DNA of 52,052 nucleotides from Pseudomonadota bacterium (GCA_021851865.1 JAJZBU010000018.1:1-52052); one strand, 5' to 3'. Positions 18,279 to 32,352 are shown, counted from the first letter of the stretch. A program made the numbers and translations. Notes: generated by a model not told the origin, from the sequence alone.

Positions 18279-18639
18279 GCAGATCCATGATGAATTCAAC
18301 CGCCATGAACGCGGCCTGACGGTGTGCCGCGGTGACACCGACCCAGACGATGTTCTCACCCAGTTGCATCGACCCAATTCGGTGCACAACACCTGCCGCC
18401 AGCAGGGGCCAGCGCGCAGCGGCGGCGGCCAGAATGTCGCCGAGGGCGCGCTCGGTCATGCCGGGATAGTGTTCCAGAGTCAGTCCTCTCACTCCCCCGT
18501 CCGGGTCGGCGCGCACCAAGCCGACGAAACTGACCCGGGCACCGGCGGCGTCGCCACTACGCCCGAGCAAGGCCGCGTCTTCGGCGGCGACATCGATCGC
18601 GGTATTTTGTATGCGCACCTGCAAGGCCGACGCTGACAT
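18121..18639 (-). CDS. moaE: Molybdopterin synthase catalytic subunit MoaE
   Basis: The 172-residue large subunit of molybdopterin synthase transfers sulfur from MoaD to cyclic pyranopterin monophosphate. Typical elements are FVGLVR with LTLEHYPGM, the central RIGSMQLGENIVWVGV, the HRQAAFMAVEFIMDLLKTEAPFWKK helix with the active Lys, and EHWVSARASD. The family would normally end near QARQRW; a 19-residue tail follows. The 3' 158 bp overlap rluE on the other strand. It is the last gene of moaCDE, 3 nt after moaD. Confidence 0.95.
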   Translation of the reverse strand: MSASALQVRIQNTAIDVAAEDAALLGRSGDAAGARVSFVGLVRADPDGGVRGLTLEHYPGMTERALGDILAAAAARWPLLAAGVVHRIGSMQLGENIVWVGVTAAHRQAAFMAVEFIMDLLKTEAPFWKKAVGAAGEHWVSARASDEQARQRWAQAGSATLPTAVSPDDKDR

Positions 18640-18642
18640 GCG

Positions 18643-18894
18643 CTACCCACCAGTCACAGGAGGAAAAAACGCCACCTCATCACCATCGCCGAGTTTTTGC
18701 GCACGCGTCGTCATGCACTGGTTGACGGCGACCATGAGCACCGGATCACACAATTGACCACGCCAGGGCTCGCCACGCTGCTGCAACAACTCGATCAGCT
18801 CAGTGACCCGCAGAGGAGTGGCCACTTCCAAAGTTTCCTCGGCACAGCCTAGTTGCTCACGCAGACGCGCAAAGTACTTGATTGCAAGACGCAT
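18643..18894 (-). CDS. moaD: Molybdopterin synthase sulfur carrier MoaD
   Basis: This 83-residue ubiquitin-fold carrier ends in the required Gly-Gly (FFPPVTGG), the site of thiocarboxylate formation. An N-terminal MRLAIKYFARLREQLG strand/helix and AVNQCMTTRAQKLGDGDEVA complete the fold. Three nucleotides separate it from moaC and three from moaE, so the trio is translationally linked. Confidence 0.95.
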   Translation of the reverse strand: MRLAIKYFARLREQLGCAEETLEVATPLRVTELIELLQQRGEPWRGQLCDPVLMVAVNQCMTTRAQKLGDGDEVAFFPPVTGG

Positions 18895-18897
18895 GAA

Positions 18898-19389
18898 TCA
18901 GAGCTCCTGACGTCGCCAATGGCCAGAGCGTCCACCACTTTTTTCCAGCAGTGCGACCTGTTCGATCAGCATGCCGCGATCCACGGCCTTGCACATGTCA
19001 TAGATCGCCAATGCCGCGACACTGGCCGCACACAGCGCCTCCATCTCCACCCCCGTACGCGCCACCAGAGCACAGGTCGCCTCGATACAAACCCCGGGCA
19101 GATCAGCATCCGCTGTAATCTGAACGTCGATGTGCGTCAACATCAAGGGATGACAAAGCGGAATCAGGTCCGCCGTCTTCTTCGCCGCCGCGATACCGGC
19201 GAGACGCGCCACGGCGATGGCGTCACCTTTCGCCAGTTGCCCATCGAGCAGCAAAGCCAGGGTCTGTGGCTGCATGCGCACCCGCGCCCGAGCGCGCGCC
19301 ACACGCTGGTTCTCCGGTTTGGCGCTGACGTCGACCATCGACAGCCTGCCAGCGGCATCGAGATGTGATAATCTTGGCCTTTCGCTCAT
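18898..19389 (-). CDS. moaC: Cyclic pyranopterin monophosphate synthase MoaC
   Basis: The 163-residue enzyme acts with MoaA in the first step of molybdenum cofactor synthesis. Family signatures are [10 protein letters not shown] near the N-terminus, [13 protein letters not shown] in the middle, [20 protein letters not shown] and the catalytic Lys in CKAVDRGM. It is first in the moaCDE cluster, only 29 bp from the divergent Nudix gene, so both promoters must overlap that gap or lie inside coding sequence. moaA is not in this window; a moaB-type gene sits at 44.2 kb. Confidence 0.95.
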   Translation of the reverse strand: MSERPRLSHLDAAGRLSMVDVSAKPENQRVARARARVRMQPQTLALLLDGQLAKGDAIAVARLAGIAAAKKTADLIPLCHPLMLTHIDVQITADADLPGVCIEATCALVARTGVEMEALCAASVAALAIYDMCKAVDRGMLIEQVALLEKSGGRSGHWRRQEL

Positions 19390-19418
19390 CGTGACACTCT
19401 CCGTCGGCAGGATATCGC

Positions 19419-19870
19419 ATGACCTGGACCCCGCACATCACCGTCGCCACCGTGGTCGAACGCCACGGGCGCTACCTCATGGTCTACGAGCGTGTCGAGG
19501 CCGGTAGGGAAGTCTACAACCAACCCGCCGGCCATGTCGAAGCCGGTGAGACGTTGATAGCGGCGGCGATACGCGAGACGCGCGAAGAGACCGCCTGGGA
19601 AGTGGAAATTCAATCCCTGATCGGCGTCTATGTCTACACCCCGCCAGAGGCCGGGACGATGACCTATTATCGCTTTTGTTTTGCCGCGCGCGCCCTGCAC
19701 GAGCTTGACCAGCCCCTCGACGCCGGCATCCTGCGCGCCGAATGGCTGAGCTACGCCGACATCGCCGCCGCGACGCAGCAGCGCAGCCCCATGGTGCAGC
19801 GCTGCATCGATGACCATCGCGCCGGCCGGCGCTATCCCCTCGACCTCCTCTGTGATCCTGTGGTCATCGT

Positions 19871-19874
<4 letters not shown>
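19419..19874 (+). CDS. Nudix hydrolase (NudJ-like)
   Basis: A 151-residue Nudix protein. The box reads [20 protein letters not shown] (about 40-59) and continues TAWEVE, so the Gly of the usual REUXEEXGU is Ala here; the metal-binding Glu residues are intact. In Pseudomonas and enterics the Nudix gene just upstream of mnmA is NudJ/YmfB-like and hydrolyses thiamine-pyrophosphate precursors and nucleoside di/triphosphates. Start ATG 19419 with AGGA 7 nt before. Its stop overlaps the mnmA start by 4 nt (ATGA). Confidence 0.85.
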
Positions 19875-22352
<2,478 letters not shown>

Positions 22353-22441
22353 GCCGCTGGCTCGCCGGCATGCCGCCAGAGTGATTTCTGCTCGAACACT
22401 GGCTGATGGTCGACTCAGGCGGCACAGCGCTCCGCCCGGGT

Positions 22442-22470
22442 GTGATCCGGTAGCGCGTTTCATCTATACT
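22442..22470 (+). promoter_or_regulatory. Candidate promoter upstream of the 174-aa gene
   Basis: GTGATC (22442-22447), 17 nt, TATACT (22465-22470). The -10 is strong and the -35 poor. The remainder of the 240-nt gap after purB holds no recognised gene. Confidence 0.3.
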
Positions 22471-22592
22471 GACAGGGTTGCTGGCCAGACCTTGCCCTGG
22501 AACAACGGCGAGACACAGCGAGACGCAGATGACCGGCTCGTTCATTTTCTGACCCGCGCATCGGCGACCTCCTCTCAGGTTGGCCGCGCCTG

Positions 22593-23117
22593 ATGAAGCC
22601 TGACCCTTCGGCGATGAGATCTTTAATGACGACCTACCAATTAGGACAAGACAGCGGCATCCTGCGCCCACAAAGCCTGGACGAAACCCGCCAGCTCGAT
22701 CGCCTGCTGACCTGCGAGGTGCGGCACGAACTCCTCCTCCTCAGCGCGGATCTCGACCCTGAGCGCTTCAACGATACCGACTGGCTCGAGGATCTGTCGC
22801 GTGCCTTGCGCGAGCGTCAGGTCCTGCTCCATGTCCTGCTCGCCGCAGACAGCGCCAGTGTGCACACCCGTCACGGCCTGCTTGACCTGGCGCGACGCCT
22901 GCCGAGTTGCATCAAAGTACGCAAGCGCGCACGCGCCGATCTCGCCACCGATGAATCATGGCTCATCGCCGATCGCCTGGGCATCATCCGCCGTCTCGAT
23001 GGGCAGATCTATGCCGACATGCGATCCATCTCCACGGCACCACAATGTGGCGAGATCTTCATGCAGCTGTTTGAACACGCGCAGGATCTGCCCGAACTGC
23101 GCACTCTGCCTCTGTAA
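22593..23117 (+). CDS. Conserved hypothetical protein, possibly DUF7931-like
   Basis: The protein is about 174 residues and soluble, with no signal peptide. It has an alpha/beta look: LLTCEVRHELLLLSADLDP early, RERQVLLHVLLAAD in the middle, ESWLIADRLGIIRRLDG and a final FMQLFEHAQDLPELRTLPL. The pattern of a short strand, an acidic helix and a 'WLIADR-GI' strand resembles small phospholipase-D-like stand-alone domains (DUF7931 type) of Pseudomonadales, but no HKD motif is visible and the assignment is tentative. ATGs at 22593, 22614 and 22626 all could start; none has a strong ribosome site. Confidence 0.55.
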   Translation: MKPDPSAMRSLMTTYQLGQDSGILRPQSLDETRQLDRLLTCEVRHELLLLSADLDPERFNDTDWLEDLSRALRERQVLLHVLLAADSASVHTRHGLLDLARRLPSCIKVRKRARADLATDESWLIADRLGIIRRLDGQIYADMRSISTAPQCGEIFMQLFEHAQDLPELRTLPL

Positions 23118-23373
23118 AAAGTGCAGGCAAAATGCACCGTAGTGGCGGCTCAACGCCGACAGAGTCCTGGGAAGGGGTGTAAGTCGCCATGAAGGCTGAC
23201 CGATGCGCGCGGATCGTGTCACTTTGCTGCAGTGTGGATGCATCGATGCTAAGGTCGAAGGTCAGATGATTTCTCGATGGCCACACCCCAACTGACTTGA
23301 TCCAGGCTAGGCGACACGGATCAATGGCGTATCCACGAGCAAGCTCGATGATCGCGAAAACCCGGCTATTTTC

Positions 23374-23402
23374 TTGTCGGATGCTGGCGTTTACGGCATA
23401 TT
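23374..23402 (+). promoter_or_regulatory. Candidate promoter of the small lipoprotein gene
   Basis: TTGTCG (23374-23379), exactly 17 nt, CATATT (23397-23402), ending 42 bp before the ATG. The remainder of the 327-nt gap (23118-23444) shows no coding pattern; a small GTGCA/TGCAC hairpin lies just after the preceding stop codon. Confidence 0.4.
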
Positions 23403-23444
23403 GCGAGAATCATGAACGCGCCCATTTCCCGTTATGGAGGTTGC

Positions 23445-23903
23445 ATGCGCTCTGCTTCACACCCCCTACGTCTCTCCCTGCCGGCACTGGCACTGGTGGC
23501 CGCCGCATTGACAGGCTGCGCCAGCGCTCCGCTGTCCTTCAACCTCTACGACCAGAAACAAAGGGTCTGGCATGGACAGATGAATCCCGGCAACGGCGAC
23601 ATCAGTGTCGACATCGCCGGCAAGCTCTATCATGGTTTTTATCTGGTCGCCCACGGCACAGCCATCAGCACCAATCCGATGGCCCTTTTTGGGGCTCCGG
23701 CCTTCGTCAACACGGTCTCCGAGGTCAACATGAACAGCGCGCGCGCCAATATGACGGCCGATGATGGCTCGCGCCTGACCTGCTCCTTTCTCTTCCAAGG
23801 CAGCAAGGTGCTCGGCAGCTGTCATGACGAGAAAGGTCGGCACTACGACTTGGTCGCCGATGGCCAGCACACACCTTCGGGAGCACCGATCGATCCGCGT
23901 TGA
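23445..23903 (+). CDS. Small lipoprotein of unknown function
   Basis: A 152-residue lipoprotein precursor: basic N-terminus, hydrophobic LSLPALALVAAALTGC with a clear lipobox (LTGC; Cys about residue 26). The residue after Cys is Ala, so outer-membrane targeting is expected. The mature part has alternating strands (GDISVDIAGKLYHGFYLVAH, LTCSFLFQGSKVLGSCHDEK) and two Cys that could pair. It starts at ATG 23445, with GGAGG 5 nt upstream, not the earlier ATG at 23412. The family is not recognised. It is convergent with fumarase. Confidence 0.75.
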   Translation: MRSASHPLRLSLPALALVAAALTGCASAPLSFNLYDQKQRVWHGQMNPGNGDISVDIAGKLYHGFYLVAHGTAISTNPMALFGAPAFVNTVSEVNMNSARANMTADDGSRLTCSFLFQGSKVLGSCHDEKGRHYDLVADGQHTPSGAPIDPR

Positions 23904-23907
23904 ACAC

Positions 23908-23930
23908 GGGGCCGCACTATAGCCGGCCCC
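23908..23930. terminator. Bidirectional hairpin between lipoprotein and fumarase genes
   Basis: GGGGCCG (23908-23914) pairs with CGGCCCC (23924-23930) across 9 nt, in the 39-bp gap between two convergent genes. There is no T-tract, so strength is uncertain. Confidence 0.35.
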
Positions 23931-23942
23931 ACCGCACAACGA

Positions 23943-25431
23943 TCAGTTCGATACCGGGATCTTTCCGATTTTTCCTTGCCAGATGCGCGGCGCACTGGCG
24001 TGTATGGAATCGCCACTGCTGTCAACAGCCACCGTGACCGGCATGTCTTCGACGACAAACTCGTAGATCGCCTCCATGCCAAGATCAGCGAAAGCCAACA
24101 CTTGGGCACGGCGGACCGCTTTTGAAACCAAGTAGGCTGCGCCACCGACGGCCATCAGGTAAACGGCGGCGTGGCGACGGATGGCTTCGACGGCGACCGG
24201 GCCGCGCTCAGACTTGCCGATCATGCCGATGAGTCCGGTCTCGGCCAAAATCGTCTCGGTGAATTTGTCCATGCGCGTCGCCGTCGTCGGGCCCGCCGGA
24301 CCGACCACCTCGTCACGCACAGGATCGACCGGGCCGACGTAGTAGATGAACTTGCCGCGCAGATCGACGGGCAGACTCTCTCCCCGCGCCAACATGTCGA
24401 CCATACGCTTGTGTGCCGCATCACGCCCGGTGAGCAAAGTACCCGACAACAGCAAAGTCTCACCCGTTTTCCAGGTCTTGATCTCCTCGGCCGTCACTGC
24501 GTCGAGATTGACGCGACGCGCGCTCTGCTGATTCCAGCTGATCTGCGGCCAGTCTTCCAGGCGCGGCGGCTTGAGCTCGGCCGGACCGCTGCCGTCGAGC
24601 ACAAAATGTGCGTGCCGGGTGGCGGCACAGTTAGGAATGATGGCCACGGGCAAGGATGCGGCATGGGTTGGATAATCACGAATCTTGATGTCGACGACCG
24701 TGGTCAAGCCACCCAGGCCCTGAGCGCCGATGCCGAGCGCATTGACCTTCTCATACAACTCGAGGCGCAGTTCTTCGATGCGATTTTGCGGGCCACGCTG
24801 GATCAGATCTTGAATATCGATGGGATCCATCAGCGCTTCCTTGGCCAGGAGCACCGCCTTTTCCGCCGTCCCGCCGATGCCGATGCCGAGCATCCCAGGC
24901 GGACACCAGCCCGCCCCCATGCTGGGGACCGTCTTCAACACCCAATCGACGATGGAATCCGAGGGATTGAGCATGGCCATCTTGGACTTGTTTTCCGATC
25001 CACCGCCTTTGGCGGCGACGTCGATACTGACCTGATCCCCAGGCACCAGCTTGACGTGGATGACGGCCGGCGTGTTATCGCGCGTGTTCTTGCGCGCACC
25101 GGCAGGATCGCTGACGATGGAGGCGCGCAGCAGATTATCCGGCAGCAGATAGGCGCGCCGCACGCCTTCGTTGATCGCCGCCTCGAGATCATCGAAATCC
25201 CAACGAACCTGCATACCGACAGCGACGAAGACATTGACCACCCCAGTATCCTGACAGATGGGGCGATGTCCGAGAGCGCACATGCGCGAATTGATCAAGA
25301 TCTGCGCCATGGCGTCACGCGCAGCCGGATTCTCCTCTTTTTCATAAGCCCGGTGCACGGCTTGAATAAAATCGAGGGGGTGGTAGTAGGAAATGTATTG
25401 CAAGGCGTCAGCGACGCTTTGCACGAGATCT

Positions 25432-25451
<20 letters not shown>
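23943..25451 (-). CDS. fumA: Class I (iron-sulfur) fumarate hydratase
   Basis: The 502-residue [4Fe-4S] enzyme interconverts fumarate and malate. The N-terminal cluster domain has GHRPICQDTGVVNVFVAVG with a cluster Cys, GGGSENKSKMAMLNPSDSI, MGAGWCPPGMLGIGIGGTAE with another, and NCAATRHAHFVLDG with the third. The C-terminal half (LLLSGTLLTGRDAAHKRM, YYVGPVDP, GPAGPTTATRMDKF) corresponds to the beta domain, so this is the single-chain form. Start ATG 25451 lies 20 nt inside the end of yihY, implying coupling. Ribosome site weak. The gene symbol is by family; fumB-type naming is equally possible. Confidence 0.94.
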
Positions 25452-27750
<2,299 letters not shown>

Positions 27751-27833
27751 ATCCTTATCCTTTGTCCATCTAGGCTAGGAGAAGTACGCTTGTGTATGAT
27801 AGGCGACTCCATGAAAGCTTGAGCTCTGGAATC

Positions 27834-29798
27834 ATGCGTCAGAAGATTTGGTACTTGGGCCTGTTCCTGACCCTGGGTTTGCAGGCTTGTGTGAGCCGCC
27901 CACCCGTGGTGACCCCAACTGACGTCACTGCGGCCATGGCGGCCCAGCGCCCTGATGAAGCCTACGAAAATCTGGCGGCACGCATCACACCGGCGGTGCA
28001 CGGCCATCGGCGTCAGCTGTCCGAGCAGAACCTGCACGTTTTGGGGCATCGCTTGGCCGAGCGGCTCGTCGCCAGCCTGAAACAGCAACTCGCCAGCCAC
28101 ACCCTCAGCACGGGTTTGATTCCGCTGCCGGTTCTGGAAGCGGCGACGCGCCGGGCGGCCGCGCTACAGCGCTATGATGCGGATATCGCCATGCACTTCG
28201 ACGATGATCTCGAAGCGCAAAGACAGCGCACGCAGACGCGTATCGATCACCTGCAGACGCTACGTGCGACCCTGGACACCAATGCCTATCTCGAACGTTA
28301 TCGTGTTCTTGGCGAATTGATGGATCTCACCGATGACGCCGGCTTCAGCCGTGAACGCTCAGACTTGGTGGCCAACCTTCAAGACCAGGTCCATACCGCC
28401 CATGAACATCGTAACGATGCAGCCATGATCGCCGCCCTGACCCCCCTGACGGTGATTGACCCTGACAATGAGGAGTTCAGTCGGCGCCTGATCGCAGCGC
28501 AGGCGCGCCTGTTCAATCACGAATTCTGGGGCGAGATCAACGCCGGGCATCTGCAAGGCGCTTATGAAAAATTCGTCGCCGCCGCCAAAATGAAAAACTT
28601 CTCGCAGTTCATCGCCGACTTGCCACAGTCTGGCGGTGAAATGATCAACTTTTATCTCGCCCAGGCGAACGCCGCTTTGCTCGCACAACGCGCTGATCAC
28701 GCCTACGACAATCTGCACCGCGAGCGGCGCATGCGTCAACTCGCCGGCTTGGGCCTGAATACGCTGCCTGAAGAAAAAGCCTTTGCCGAACGCATGGTGG
28801 AGCGTTATGTCGTCGCCAGTAAAAATAGCCAGCACGGCCAGGCCCTGGGTCTGCTGCTCGCTGCCAGCGAGTTCTCCTCACACGACGACAACCTGCACGC
28901 CCTGCTGCATCAAGAACTCCAACTGGTGCGCACCCATGCGCAGCATACCCTCAGCATCCCCGCCTTCTCCAGCGCCGCCGGCCAGGAGGCTTTAGGAGCC
29001 GGTCTGTCGACGCGCATCGCTCAGGAATTGTTCCATCGCATTCCCTATGACGTCCGCATCATCGATCACGACCAGTTCGTCGCATTGCTCAAGAGCAATC
29101 ACGGCGACCATAGTCCCGTCGACGAGGTGATCGAGGGCCGACTCCTGCAAGCCCACATCGACACCTCGGAAGAAAATGGTGAGAAGACCATGCGCGTCAC
29201 CACCGACAGCAGTGAGCAACCCAATCCGGCTTATGCCAAATGGCAGCAATTGTCGGCGCGCGAGCAAAAGAAGACGGAGCAGCCGGCACCGACCATCGAA
29301 GTCGATCAACAACAAACCATACAGGTCAAGATGACGCGAGTGCGCAAGGTCGGCACAGCGACAGCCGCCTTTCGTCTGATCGACGTGCGCAGCAACAAGA
29401 TCCTCGACACCGAAAGCCCAAGCTTTGACATCGACGTCGAAGATACCGGCCACGAAGGCGTCGAGATCGGCAAATTTCATTTGCCCTTCAAACTGCCCAG
29501 CCTACCTTCCGACGCTGAGATTGACGACCGCCTGACGGCTGGACTGGCACAGGCTATCGTCGATCGCCTGTTACCCGAACTCGCCCATGCCGATCAGCGT
29601 TATACCAAAAAAGCTGACCGGGCCAGTGCCGATGGTGATATGACCGAGGCCAGTCGCTACGCTGCCTATGCTTTCGCTCTCGCACAAGCGAAAGGAAAAG
29701 ACACGCAAACCCTACAGCAGCATCTGTGTCAGTGGGCTACCCGCGCCAGCAATGTCAACTTCCCGCCAGCCGCTCCCCCGGCAGCCACCTTACCGTGA
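27834..29798 (+). CDS. Large lipoprotein with helical repeats and a CsgG-like C-terminal region
   Basis: A 654-residue lipoprotein: signal KIWYLGLFLTLGLQAC with lipobox LQAC, Val at +2 after Cys. Residues about 25-370 are helical and repeat-like (paired helices such as AYENLAARI, AYEKFVAAAK, AYDNLHRERR). From about 375 the pattern changes: SIPAFSSAAGQEALGAGLST, then RIIDHDQFVALLK, DEVIEGRLLQAHID, then VTRVRKVGTATAAFRLIDVRSNK. This looks like the G-x-G-L-S / D-x-x / V-I-E-G / L-I-D-x-x-x-x-K plan of CsgG/FlgT-like periplasmic domains. That is inference; no family was recognised outright. The tail is Pro/Ala-rich. Its 3' end overlaps the convergent tetR by 9 bp. Confidence 0.7.
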   Translation: MRQKIWYLGLFLTLGLQACVSRPPVVTPTDVTAAMAAQRPDEAYENLAARITPAVHGHRRQLSEQNLHVLGHRLAERLVASLKQQLASHTLSTGLIPLPVLEAATRRAAALQRYDADIAMHFDDDLEAQRQRTQTRIDHLQTLRATLDTNAYLERYRVLGELMDLTDDAGFSRERSDLVANLQDQVHTAHEHRNDAAMIAALTPLTVIDPDNEEFSRRLIAAQARLFNHEFWGEINAGHLQGAYEKFVAAAKMKNFSQFIADLPQSGGEMINFYLAQANAALLAQRADHAYDNLHRERRMRQLAGLGLNTLPEEKAFAERMVERYVVASKNSQHGQALGLLLAASEFSSHDDNLHALLHQELQLVRTHAQHTLSIPAFSSAAGQEALGAGLSTRIAQELFHRIPYDVRIIDHDQFVALLKSNHGDHSPVDEVIEGRLLQAHIDTSEENGEKTMRVTTDSSEQPNPAYAKWQQLSAREQKKTEQPAPTIEVDQQQTIQVKMTRVRKVGTATAAFRLIDVRSNKILDTESPSFDIDVEDTGHEGVEIGKFHLPFKLPSLPSDAEIDDRLTAGLAQAIVDRLLPELAHADQRYTKKADRASADGDMTEASRYAAYAFALAQAKGKDTQTLQQHLCQWATRASNVNFPPAAPPAATLP

Positions 29799-30422
29799 GA
29801 GAGAAGAGGCCATCGCTTGATAGTGCAGCGCAATGGCACCGACGATGACCTGCATTTCGCTGACGTAAGCTTCCGCCTCAGCGTCGTCGCTGGCACACAA
29901 GGCGAGGTCGAGAAAACACTGCACGGCCTCGGCGATCATCAGGGCGACACGCTGCAGGCGTGCAGCCGGCACGGGGATGTGACGCAAGGCGGCCATGAGA
30001 AATTCAACCGAGCGCCGGTTCGAGACCGAAACGATCTCACGCAAGCCGGCGCTGTAACGCAACAAAGGCAAGACATGGCGATATCCCGGCGCCGCCTTGT
30101 AGGCCTCATACAGCTGGCGCAAAAGCGCCAACCAATCGGGATCACCACTACCGGCGGCGGCGGACAAGGCCGCGGCGAAGGCCATGTCGACCTCGTGCAT
30201 CGTCCGCTCAGCCAACGCCATGAAAATAGCGGTTCGATTCTCGAAGTAATGATAAATCGTCGCCGGCGGCAGATCCGCTTCGCGGGCGATCGCGAGGATG
30301 TTGAGCTCCTCAACCCCAGATCGCTCAAGCAACAAGGCTGTAGCCTTGAGAATACGATCGACTTTCTCCACAGCACGCTTTTGCTGCGGCTTGATGCGTA
30401 GGCTCGTCTCTTCAACCAACAT
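29790..30422 (-). CDS. TetR/AcrR family transcriptional regulator
   Basis: The 210-residue protein has a standard N-terminal TetR helix-turn-helix: AIAREADLPPATIYHYFENR (about residues 45-64). The C-terminal ligand domain is all-helical and not assignable to a known effector. It starts at ATG 30422. A tandem 11-bp repeat sits 17-38 bp upstream of the start and could be its operator (autoregulation). No divergent gene is controlled, since the next gene is QueD-like on the same strand 163 bp upstream. Confidence 0.88.
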   Translation of the reverse strand: MLVEETSLRIKPQQKRAVEKVDRILKATALLLERSGVEELNILAIAREADLPPATIYHYFENRTAIFMALAERTMHEVDMAFAAALSAAAGSGDPDWLALLRQLYEAYKAAPGYRHVLPLLRYSAGLREIVSVSNRRSVEFLMAALRHIPVPAARLQRVALMIAEAVQCFLDLALCASDDAEAEAYVSEMQVIVGAIALHYQAMASSLSR

Positions 30423-30438
30423 GTCTGACCTGTCCTTC

Positions 30439-30460
30439 CTGTATCATCCCTGTATCATCC
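30439..30460. repeat. Tandem 11-bp direct repeat upstream of tetR
   Basis: CTGTATCATCC occurs twice with no spacer (30439-30449 and 30450-30460). On the tetR strand each copy reads GGATGATACAG, which includes a -10-like TGATAC. It could be a duplicated promoter element or a direct-repeat operator; a slippage duplication is also possible. The rest of the tetR/QueD gap shows no gene. Confidence 0.5.
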
Positions 30461-30585
30461 CGGCAAAATTTGGCGGATACCGTACTCCATGCGATCGCTG
30501 AATTCTGACTTAAGGATGCTCGCGTCAGGATAACACGACGGACTGGTCTCGCCGCAGCGTCTGCATCCTCGTGCCCGTGCCGAGG

Positions 30586-31185
30586 TTATCCGAGATCGAC
30601 CTGATGCGGCACCGCAGGATTGGTGAAACTCTCTCCCCGCAGCAGACGTTCATAAAAGTCGGGGTCCTTCCACTCGCTGCGCACCTGCTCTGAAAACAAG
30701 ATCCGCGCAAGGGCGATCTCACCCATGCGCGGATTGTAGGCGTCTTCACGAAAGCACTGCGCATAGCCGGTTTCCGTCTCATGCGCGATGATCGAGTGCA
30801 GGCACACGTCCTGCTCACCATTGACCATGATCGTACGCTGCAAAATAGCGTCGATCATGACGAAAAAAATGCGCGCAAACTGTTCGGCGCTCGGCGATAC
30901 GGGGATGGAGACCCAGCGCGCACTCAAACGCTGACAGGCAGCGATGTAGTCGGCGTCGTCCCGATCCCAAAACGTCACTGCATGATCAAAGGCATCGATG
31001 ACATCACGAATGCCGGTCTTCATGAGACCGAAGTCATAGACCATCTGACCATGATCCAGTGCGTGGGCCTCAAGCAGGACCTCAACCTTGTAACTATGGC
31101 CGTGCAGCGAACGACGACAACGGTCGGTCGAGCAGTTGCGCACGATGTGTGCGCTCTCAAAACCAAAGAGCTTGCGTATCAGCAT
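30586..31185 (-). CDS. 6-carboxytetrahydropterin synthase / PTPS-like protein
   Basis: The 199-residue T-fold protein has FESAHIVRN and LHGHSYKVEV, which supply zinc-binding histidines, and a Cys (DRCRRSLHGH) near the position of the catalytic Cys. VYDFGLMK and FDHAVTF are family landmarks, and EQFARIFF provides an Arg/Glu helix. QueD makes 6-carboxytetrahydropterin for queuosine. Ordinary QueD is about 120 residues; this longer form has an insert (HSIIAHETETGYAQCFRED) and a C-terminal extension, as in some gammaproteobacterial homologues. No other queuosine gene is close. ATG 31185, AGGG 5 nt upstream. Confidence 0.78.
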   Translation of the reverse strand: MLIRKLFGFESAHIVRNCSTDRCRRSLHGHSYKVEVLLEAHALDHGQMVYDFGLMKTGIRDVIDAFDHAVTFWDRDDADYIAACQRLSARWVSIPVSPSAEQFARIFFVMIDAILQRTIMVNGEQDVCLHSIIAHETETGYAQCFREDAYNPRMGEIALARILFSEQVRSEWKDPDFYERLLRGESFTNPAVPHQVDLG

Positions 31186-31257
31186 GATGCCCTATCCCCG
31201 ACGACCGGCGAGCGTATTTTAACTCAGATTCTAAGGAAAGCGGCGGCGATTTGAAGG

Positions 31258-31285
31258 TGCAATCGAAGGCGTCAGTGGGTACAAT
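31258..31285 (+). promoter_or_regulatory. Candidate promoter of mdh
   Basis: TGCAAT (31258-31263), 16 nt, TACAAT (31280-31285), ending 44 bp before the mdh start. Strong -10, weak -35. Confidence 0.3.
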
Positions 31286-31329
31286 GGTGGCCACCTGCTG
31301 CTCTATTCACCCTGTTCAGGAGACTTTCG

Positions 31330-32310
31330 ATGAAGAGCCCCGTTCGCGTCGCCGTCACCGGTGCCGCCGGTCAGATCAGCTACTCCCTGCTTTTCCGTAT
31401 CGCCTCGGGTGCCATGCTCGGCGCCGATCAGCCGGTCATCCTCCAGCTTCTGGAAATCACGCCGGCCCTGGAAGCCCTCAAGGGCGTTGCGATGGAGCTC
31501 GATGACTGTGCTTTTCCGTTGCTCGCCGGCATCGTCATGACGGATGACCCCAAAGTCGCCTTCCGTGACGCCGATTATGCGCTGCTCGTCGGCGCCCGCC
31601 CGCGTGGTCCGGGCATGGAGCGCAAGGATCTGCTCGAGGCCAATGCCGCCATCTTCTCGGTGCAAGGCAAAGCTATCAATGAAGTGGCCAGCCGCAAGAT
31701 CAAGGTTCTCGTCGTCGGCAATCCGGCGAACACCAACGCACTGATCGCTCAGCGCAACGCTCCGGACATCGATCCACGTCAGTTCACCGCCATGACCCGC
31801 CTCGATCATAACCGCGCCATGGCTCAGCTCGCGGGCAAGACGGCGAGCTCGGTCAACGATGTCAAAAAGATCATCGTCTGGGGTAATCACTCCTCGACCC
31901 AGTACCCCGACATCTCGAAGGCCACGGTCTCGGGCAAGGCTGCCGCCTCCCTGGTCGATCATGCCTGGTATGAGAGTGAGTACATTCCCTGTGTGCAGCA
32001 GCGCGGCGCCGCGATCATCAAGGCACGTGGCGCTTCCTCGGCAGCCAGCGCCGCCAGTGCCGCCATCGATCACATGCGCACCTGGGCTCTCGGTAGCGCA
32101 GAAGGCGATTGGGTCTCCATGTCGGTCTACTCGGATGGTTCCTATGGCATCGACAAGGGTTTGATCTATTCCTTCCCTTGTGTCTGTAAGAATGGTGACT
32201 GGAGTATCGTGACCGGGCTCGAAATCTCTGCGTTCTCGCGTGCACGTATGCAGGCCACAGAGAAAGAGTTGCAGGAAGAGCGTGACGCCGTGCGTCACCT
32301 GCTGCCCTAA
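31330..32310 (+). CDS. mdh: Malate dehydrogenase
   Basis: The 326-residue NAD-dependent enzyme oxidises malate to oxaloacetate in the TCA cycle. It is the cytosolic-type form found in Acinetobacter and beta-proteobacteria, not the enterobacterial one. Visible are the nucleotide loop [14 protein letters not shown] (11-24; usually GQIGYS, so Ser17 is a small variant), [17 protein letters not shown] with substrate Arg92 and Arg98, NPANTN, RLDHNRA with Asp160/Arg162, and catalytic His187 in [11 protein letters not shown]. Ribosome site CAGGAG. It is followed after 56 nt by the carbonic anhydrase gene. Confidence 0.96.
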   Translation: MKSPVRVAVTGAAGQISYSLLFRIASGAMLGADQPVILQLLEITPALEALKGVAMELDDCAFPLLAGIVMTDDPKVAFRDADYALLVGARPRGPGMERKDLLEANAAIFSVQGKAINEVASRKIKVLVVGNPANTNALIAQRNAPDIDPRQFTAMTRLDHNRAMAQLAGKTASSVNDVKKIIVWGNHSSTQYPDISKATVSGKAAASLVDHAWYESEYIPCVQQRGAAIIKARGASSAASAASAAIDHMRTWALGSAEGDWVSMSVYSDGSYGIDKGLIYSFPCVCKNGDWSIVTGLEISAFSRARMQATEKELQEERDAVRHLLP

Positions 32311-32320
32311 GCTCAATCGT

Positions 32321-32352
32321 CTGGCCGGCCTCCGCGTATGGAGGTCGGCCGG
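32321..32352 (+). terminator. 13-bp GC-rich hairpin between mdh and carbonic anhydrase genes
   Basis: 32321-32333 pairs with 32340-32352 (11 Watson-Crick pairs and two G-T) around a 6-nt loop GCGTAT. No T-tract follows, and the next gene's ribosome site begins only a few bases later. It may stabilise the upstream mdh mRNA end, pause polymerase, or partly terminate. Confidence 0.45.
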
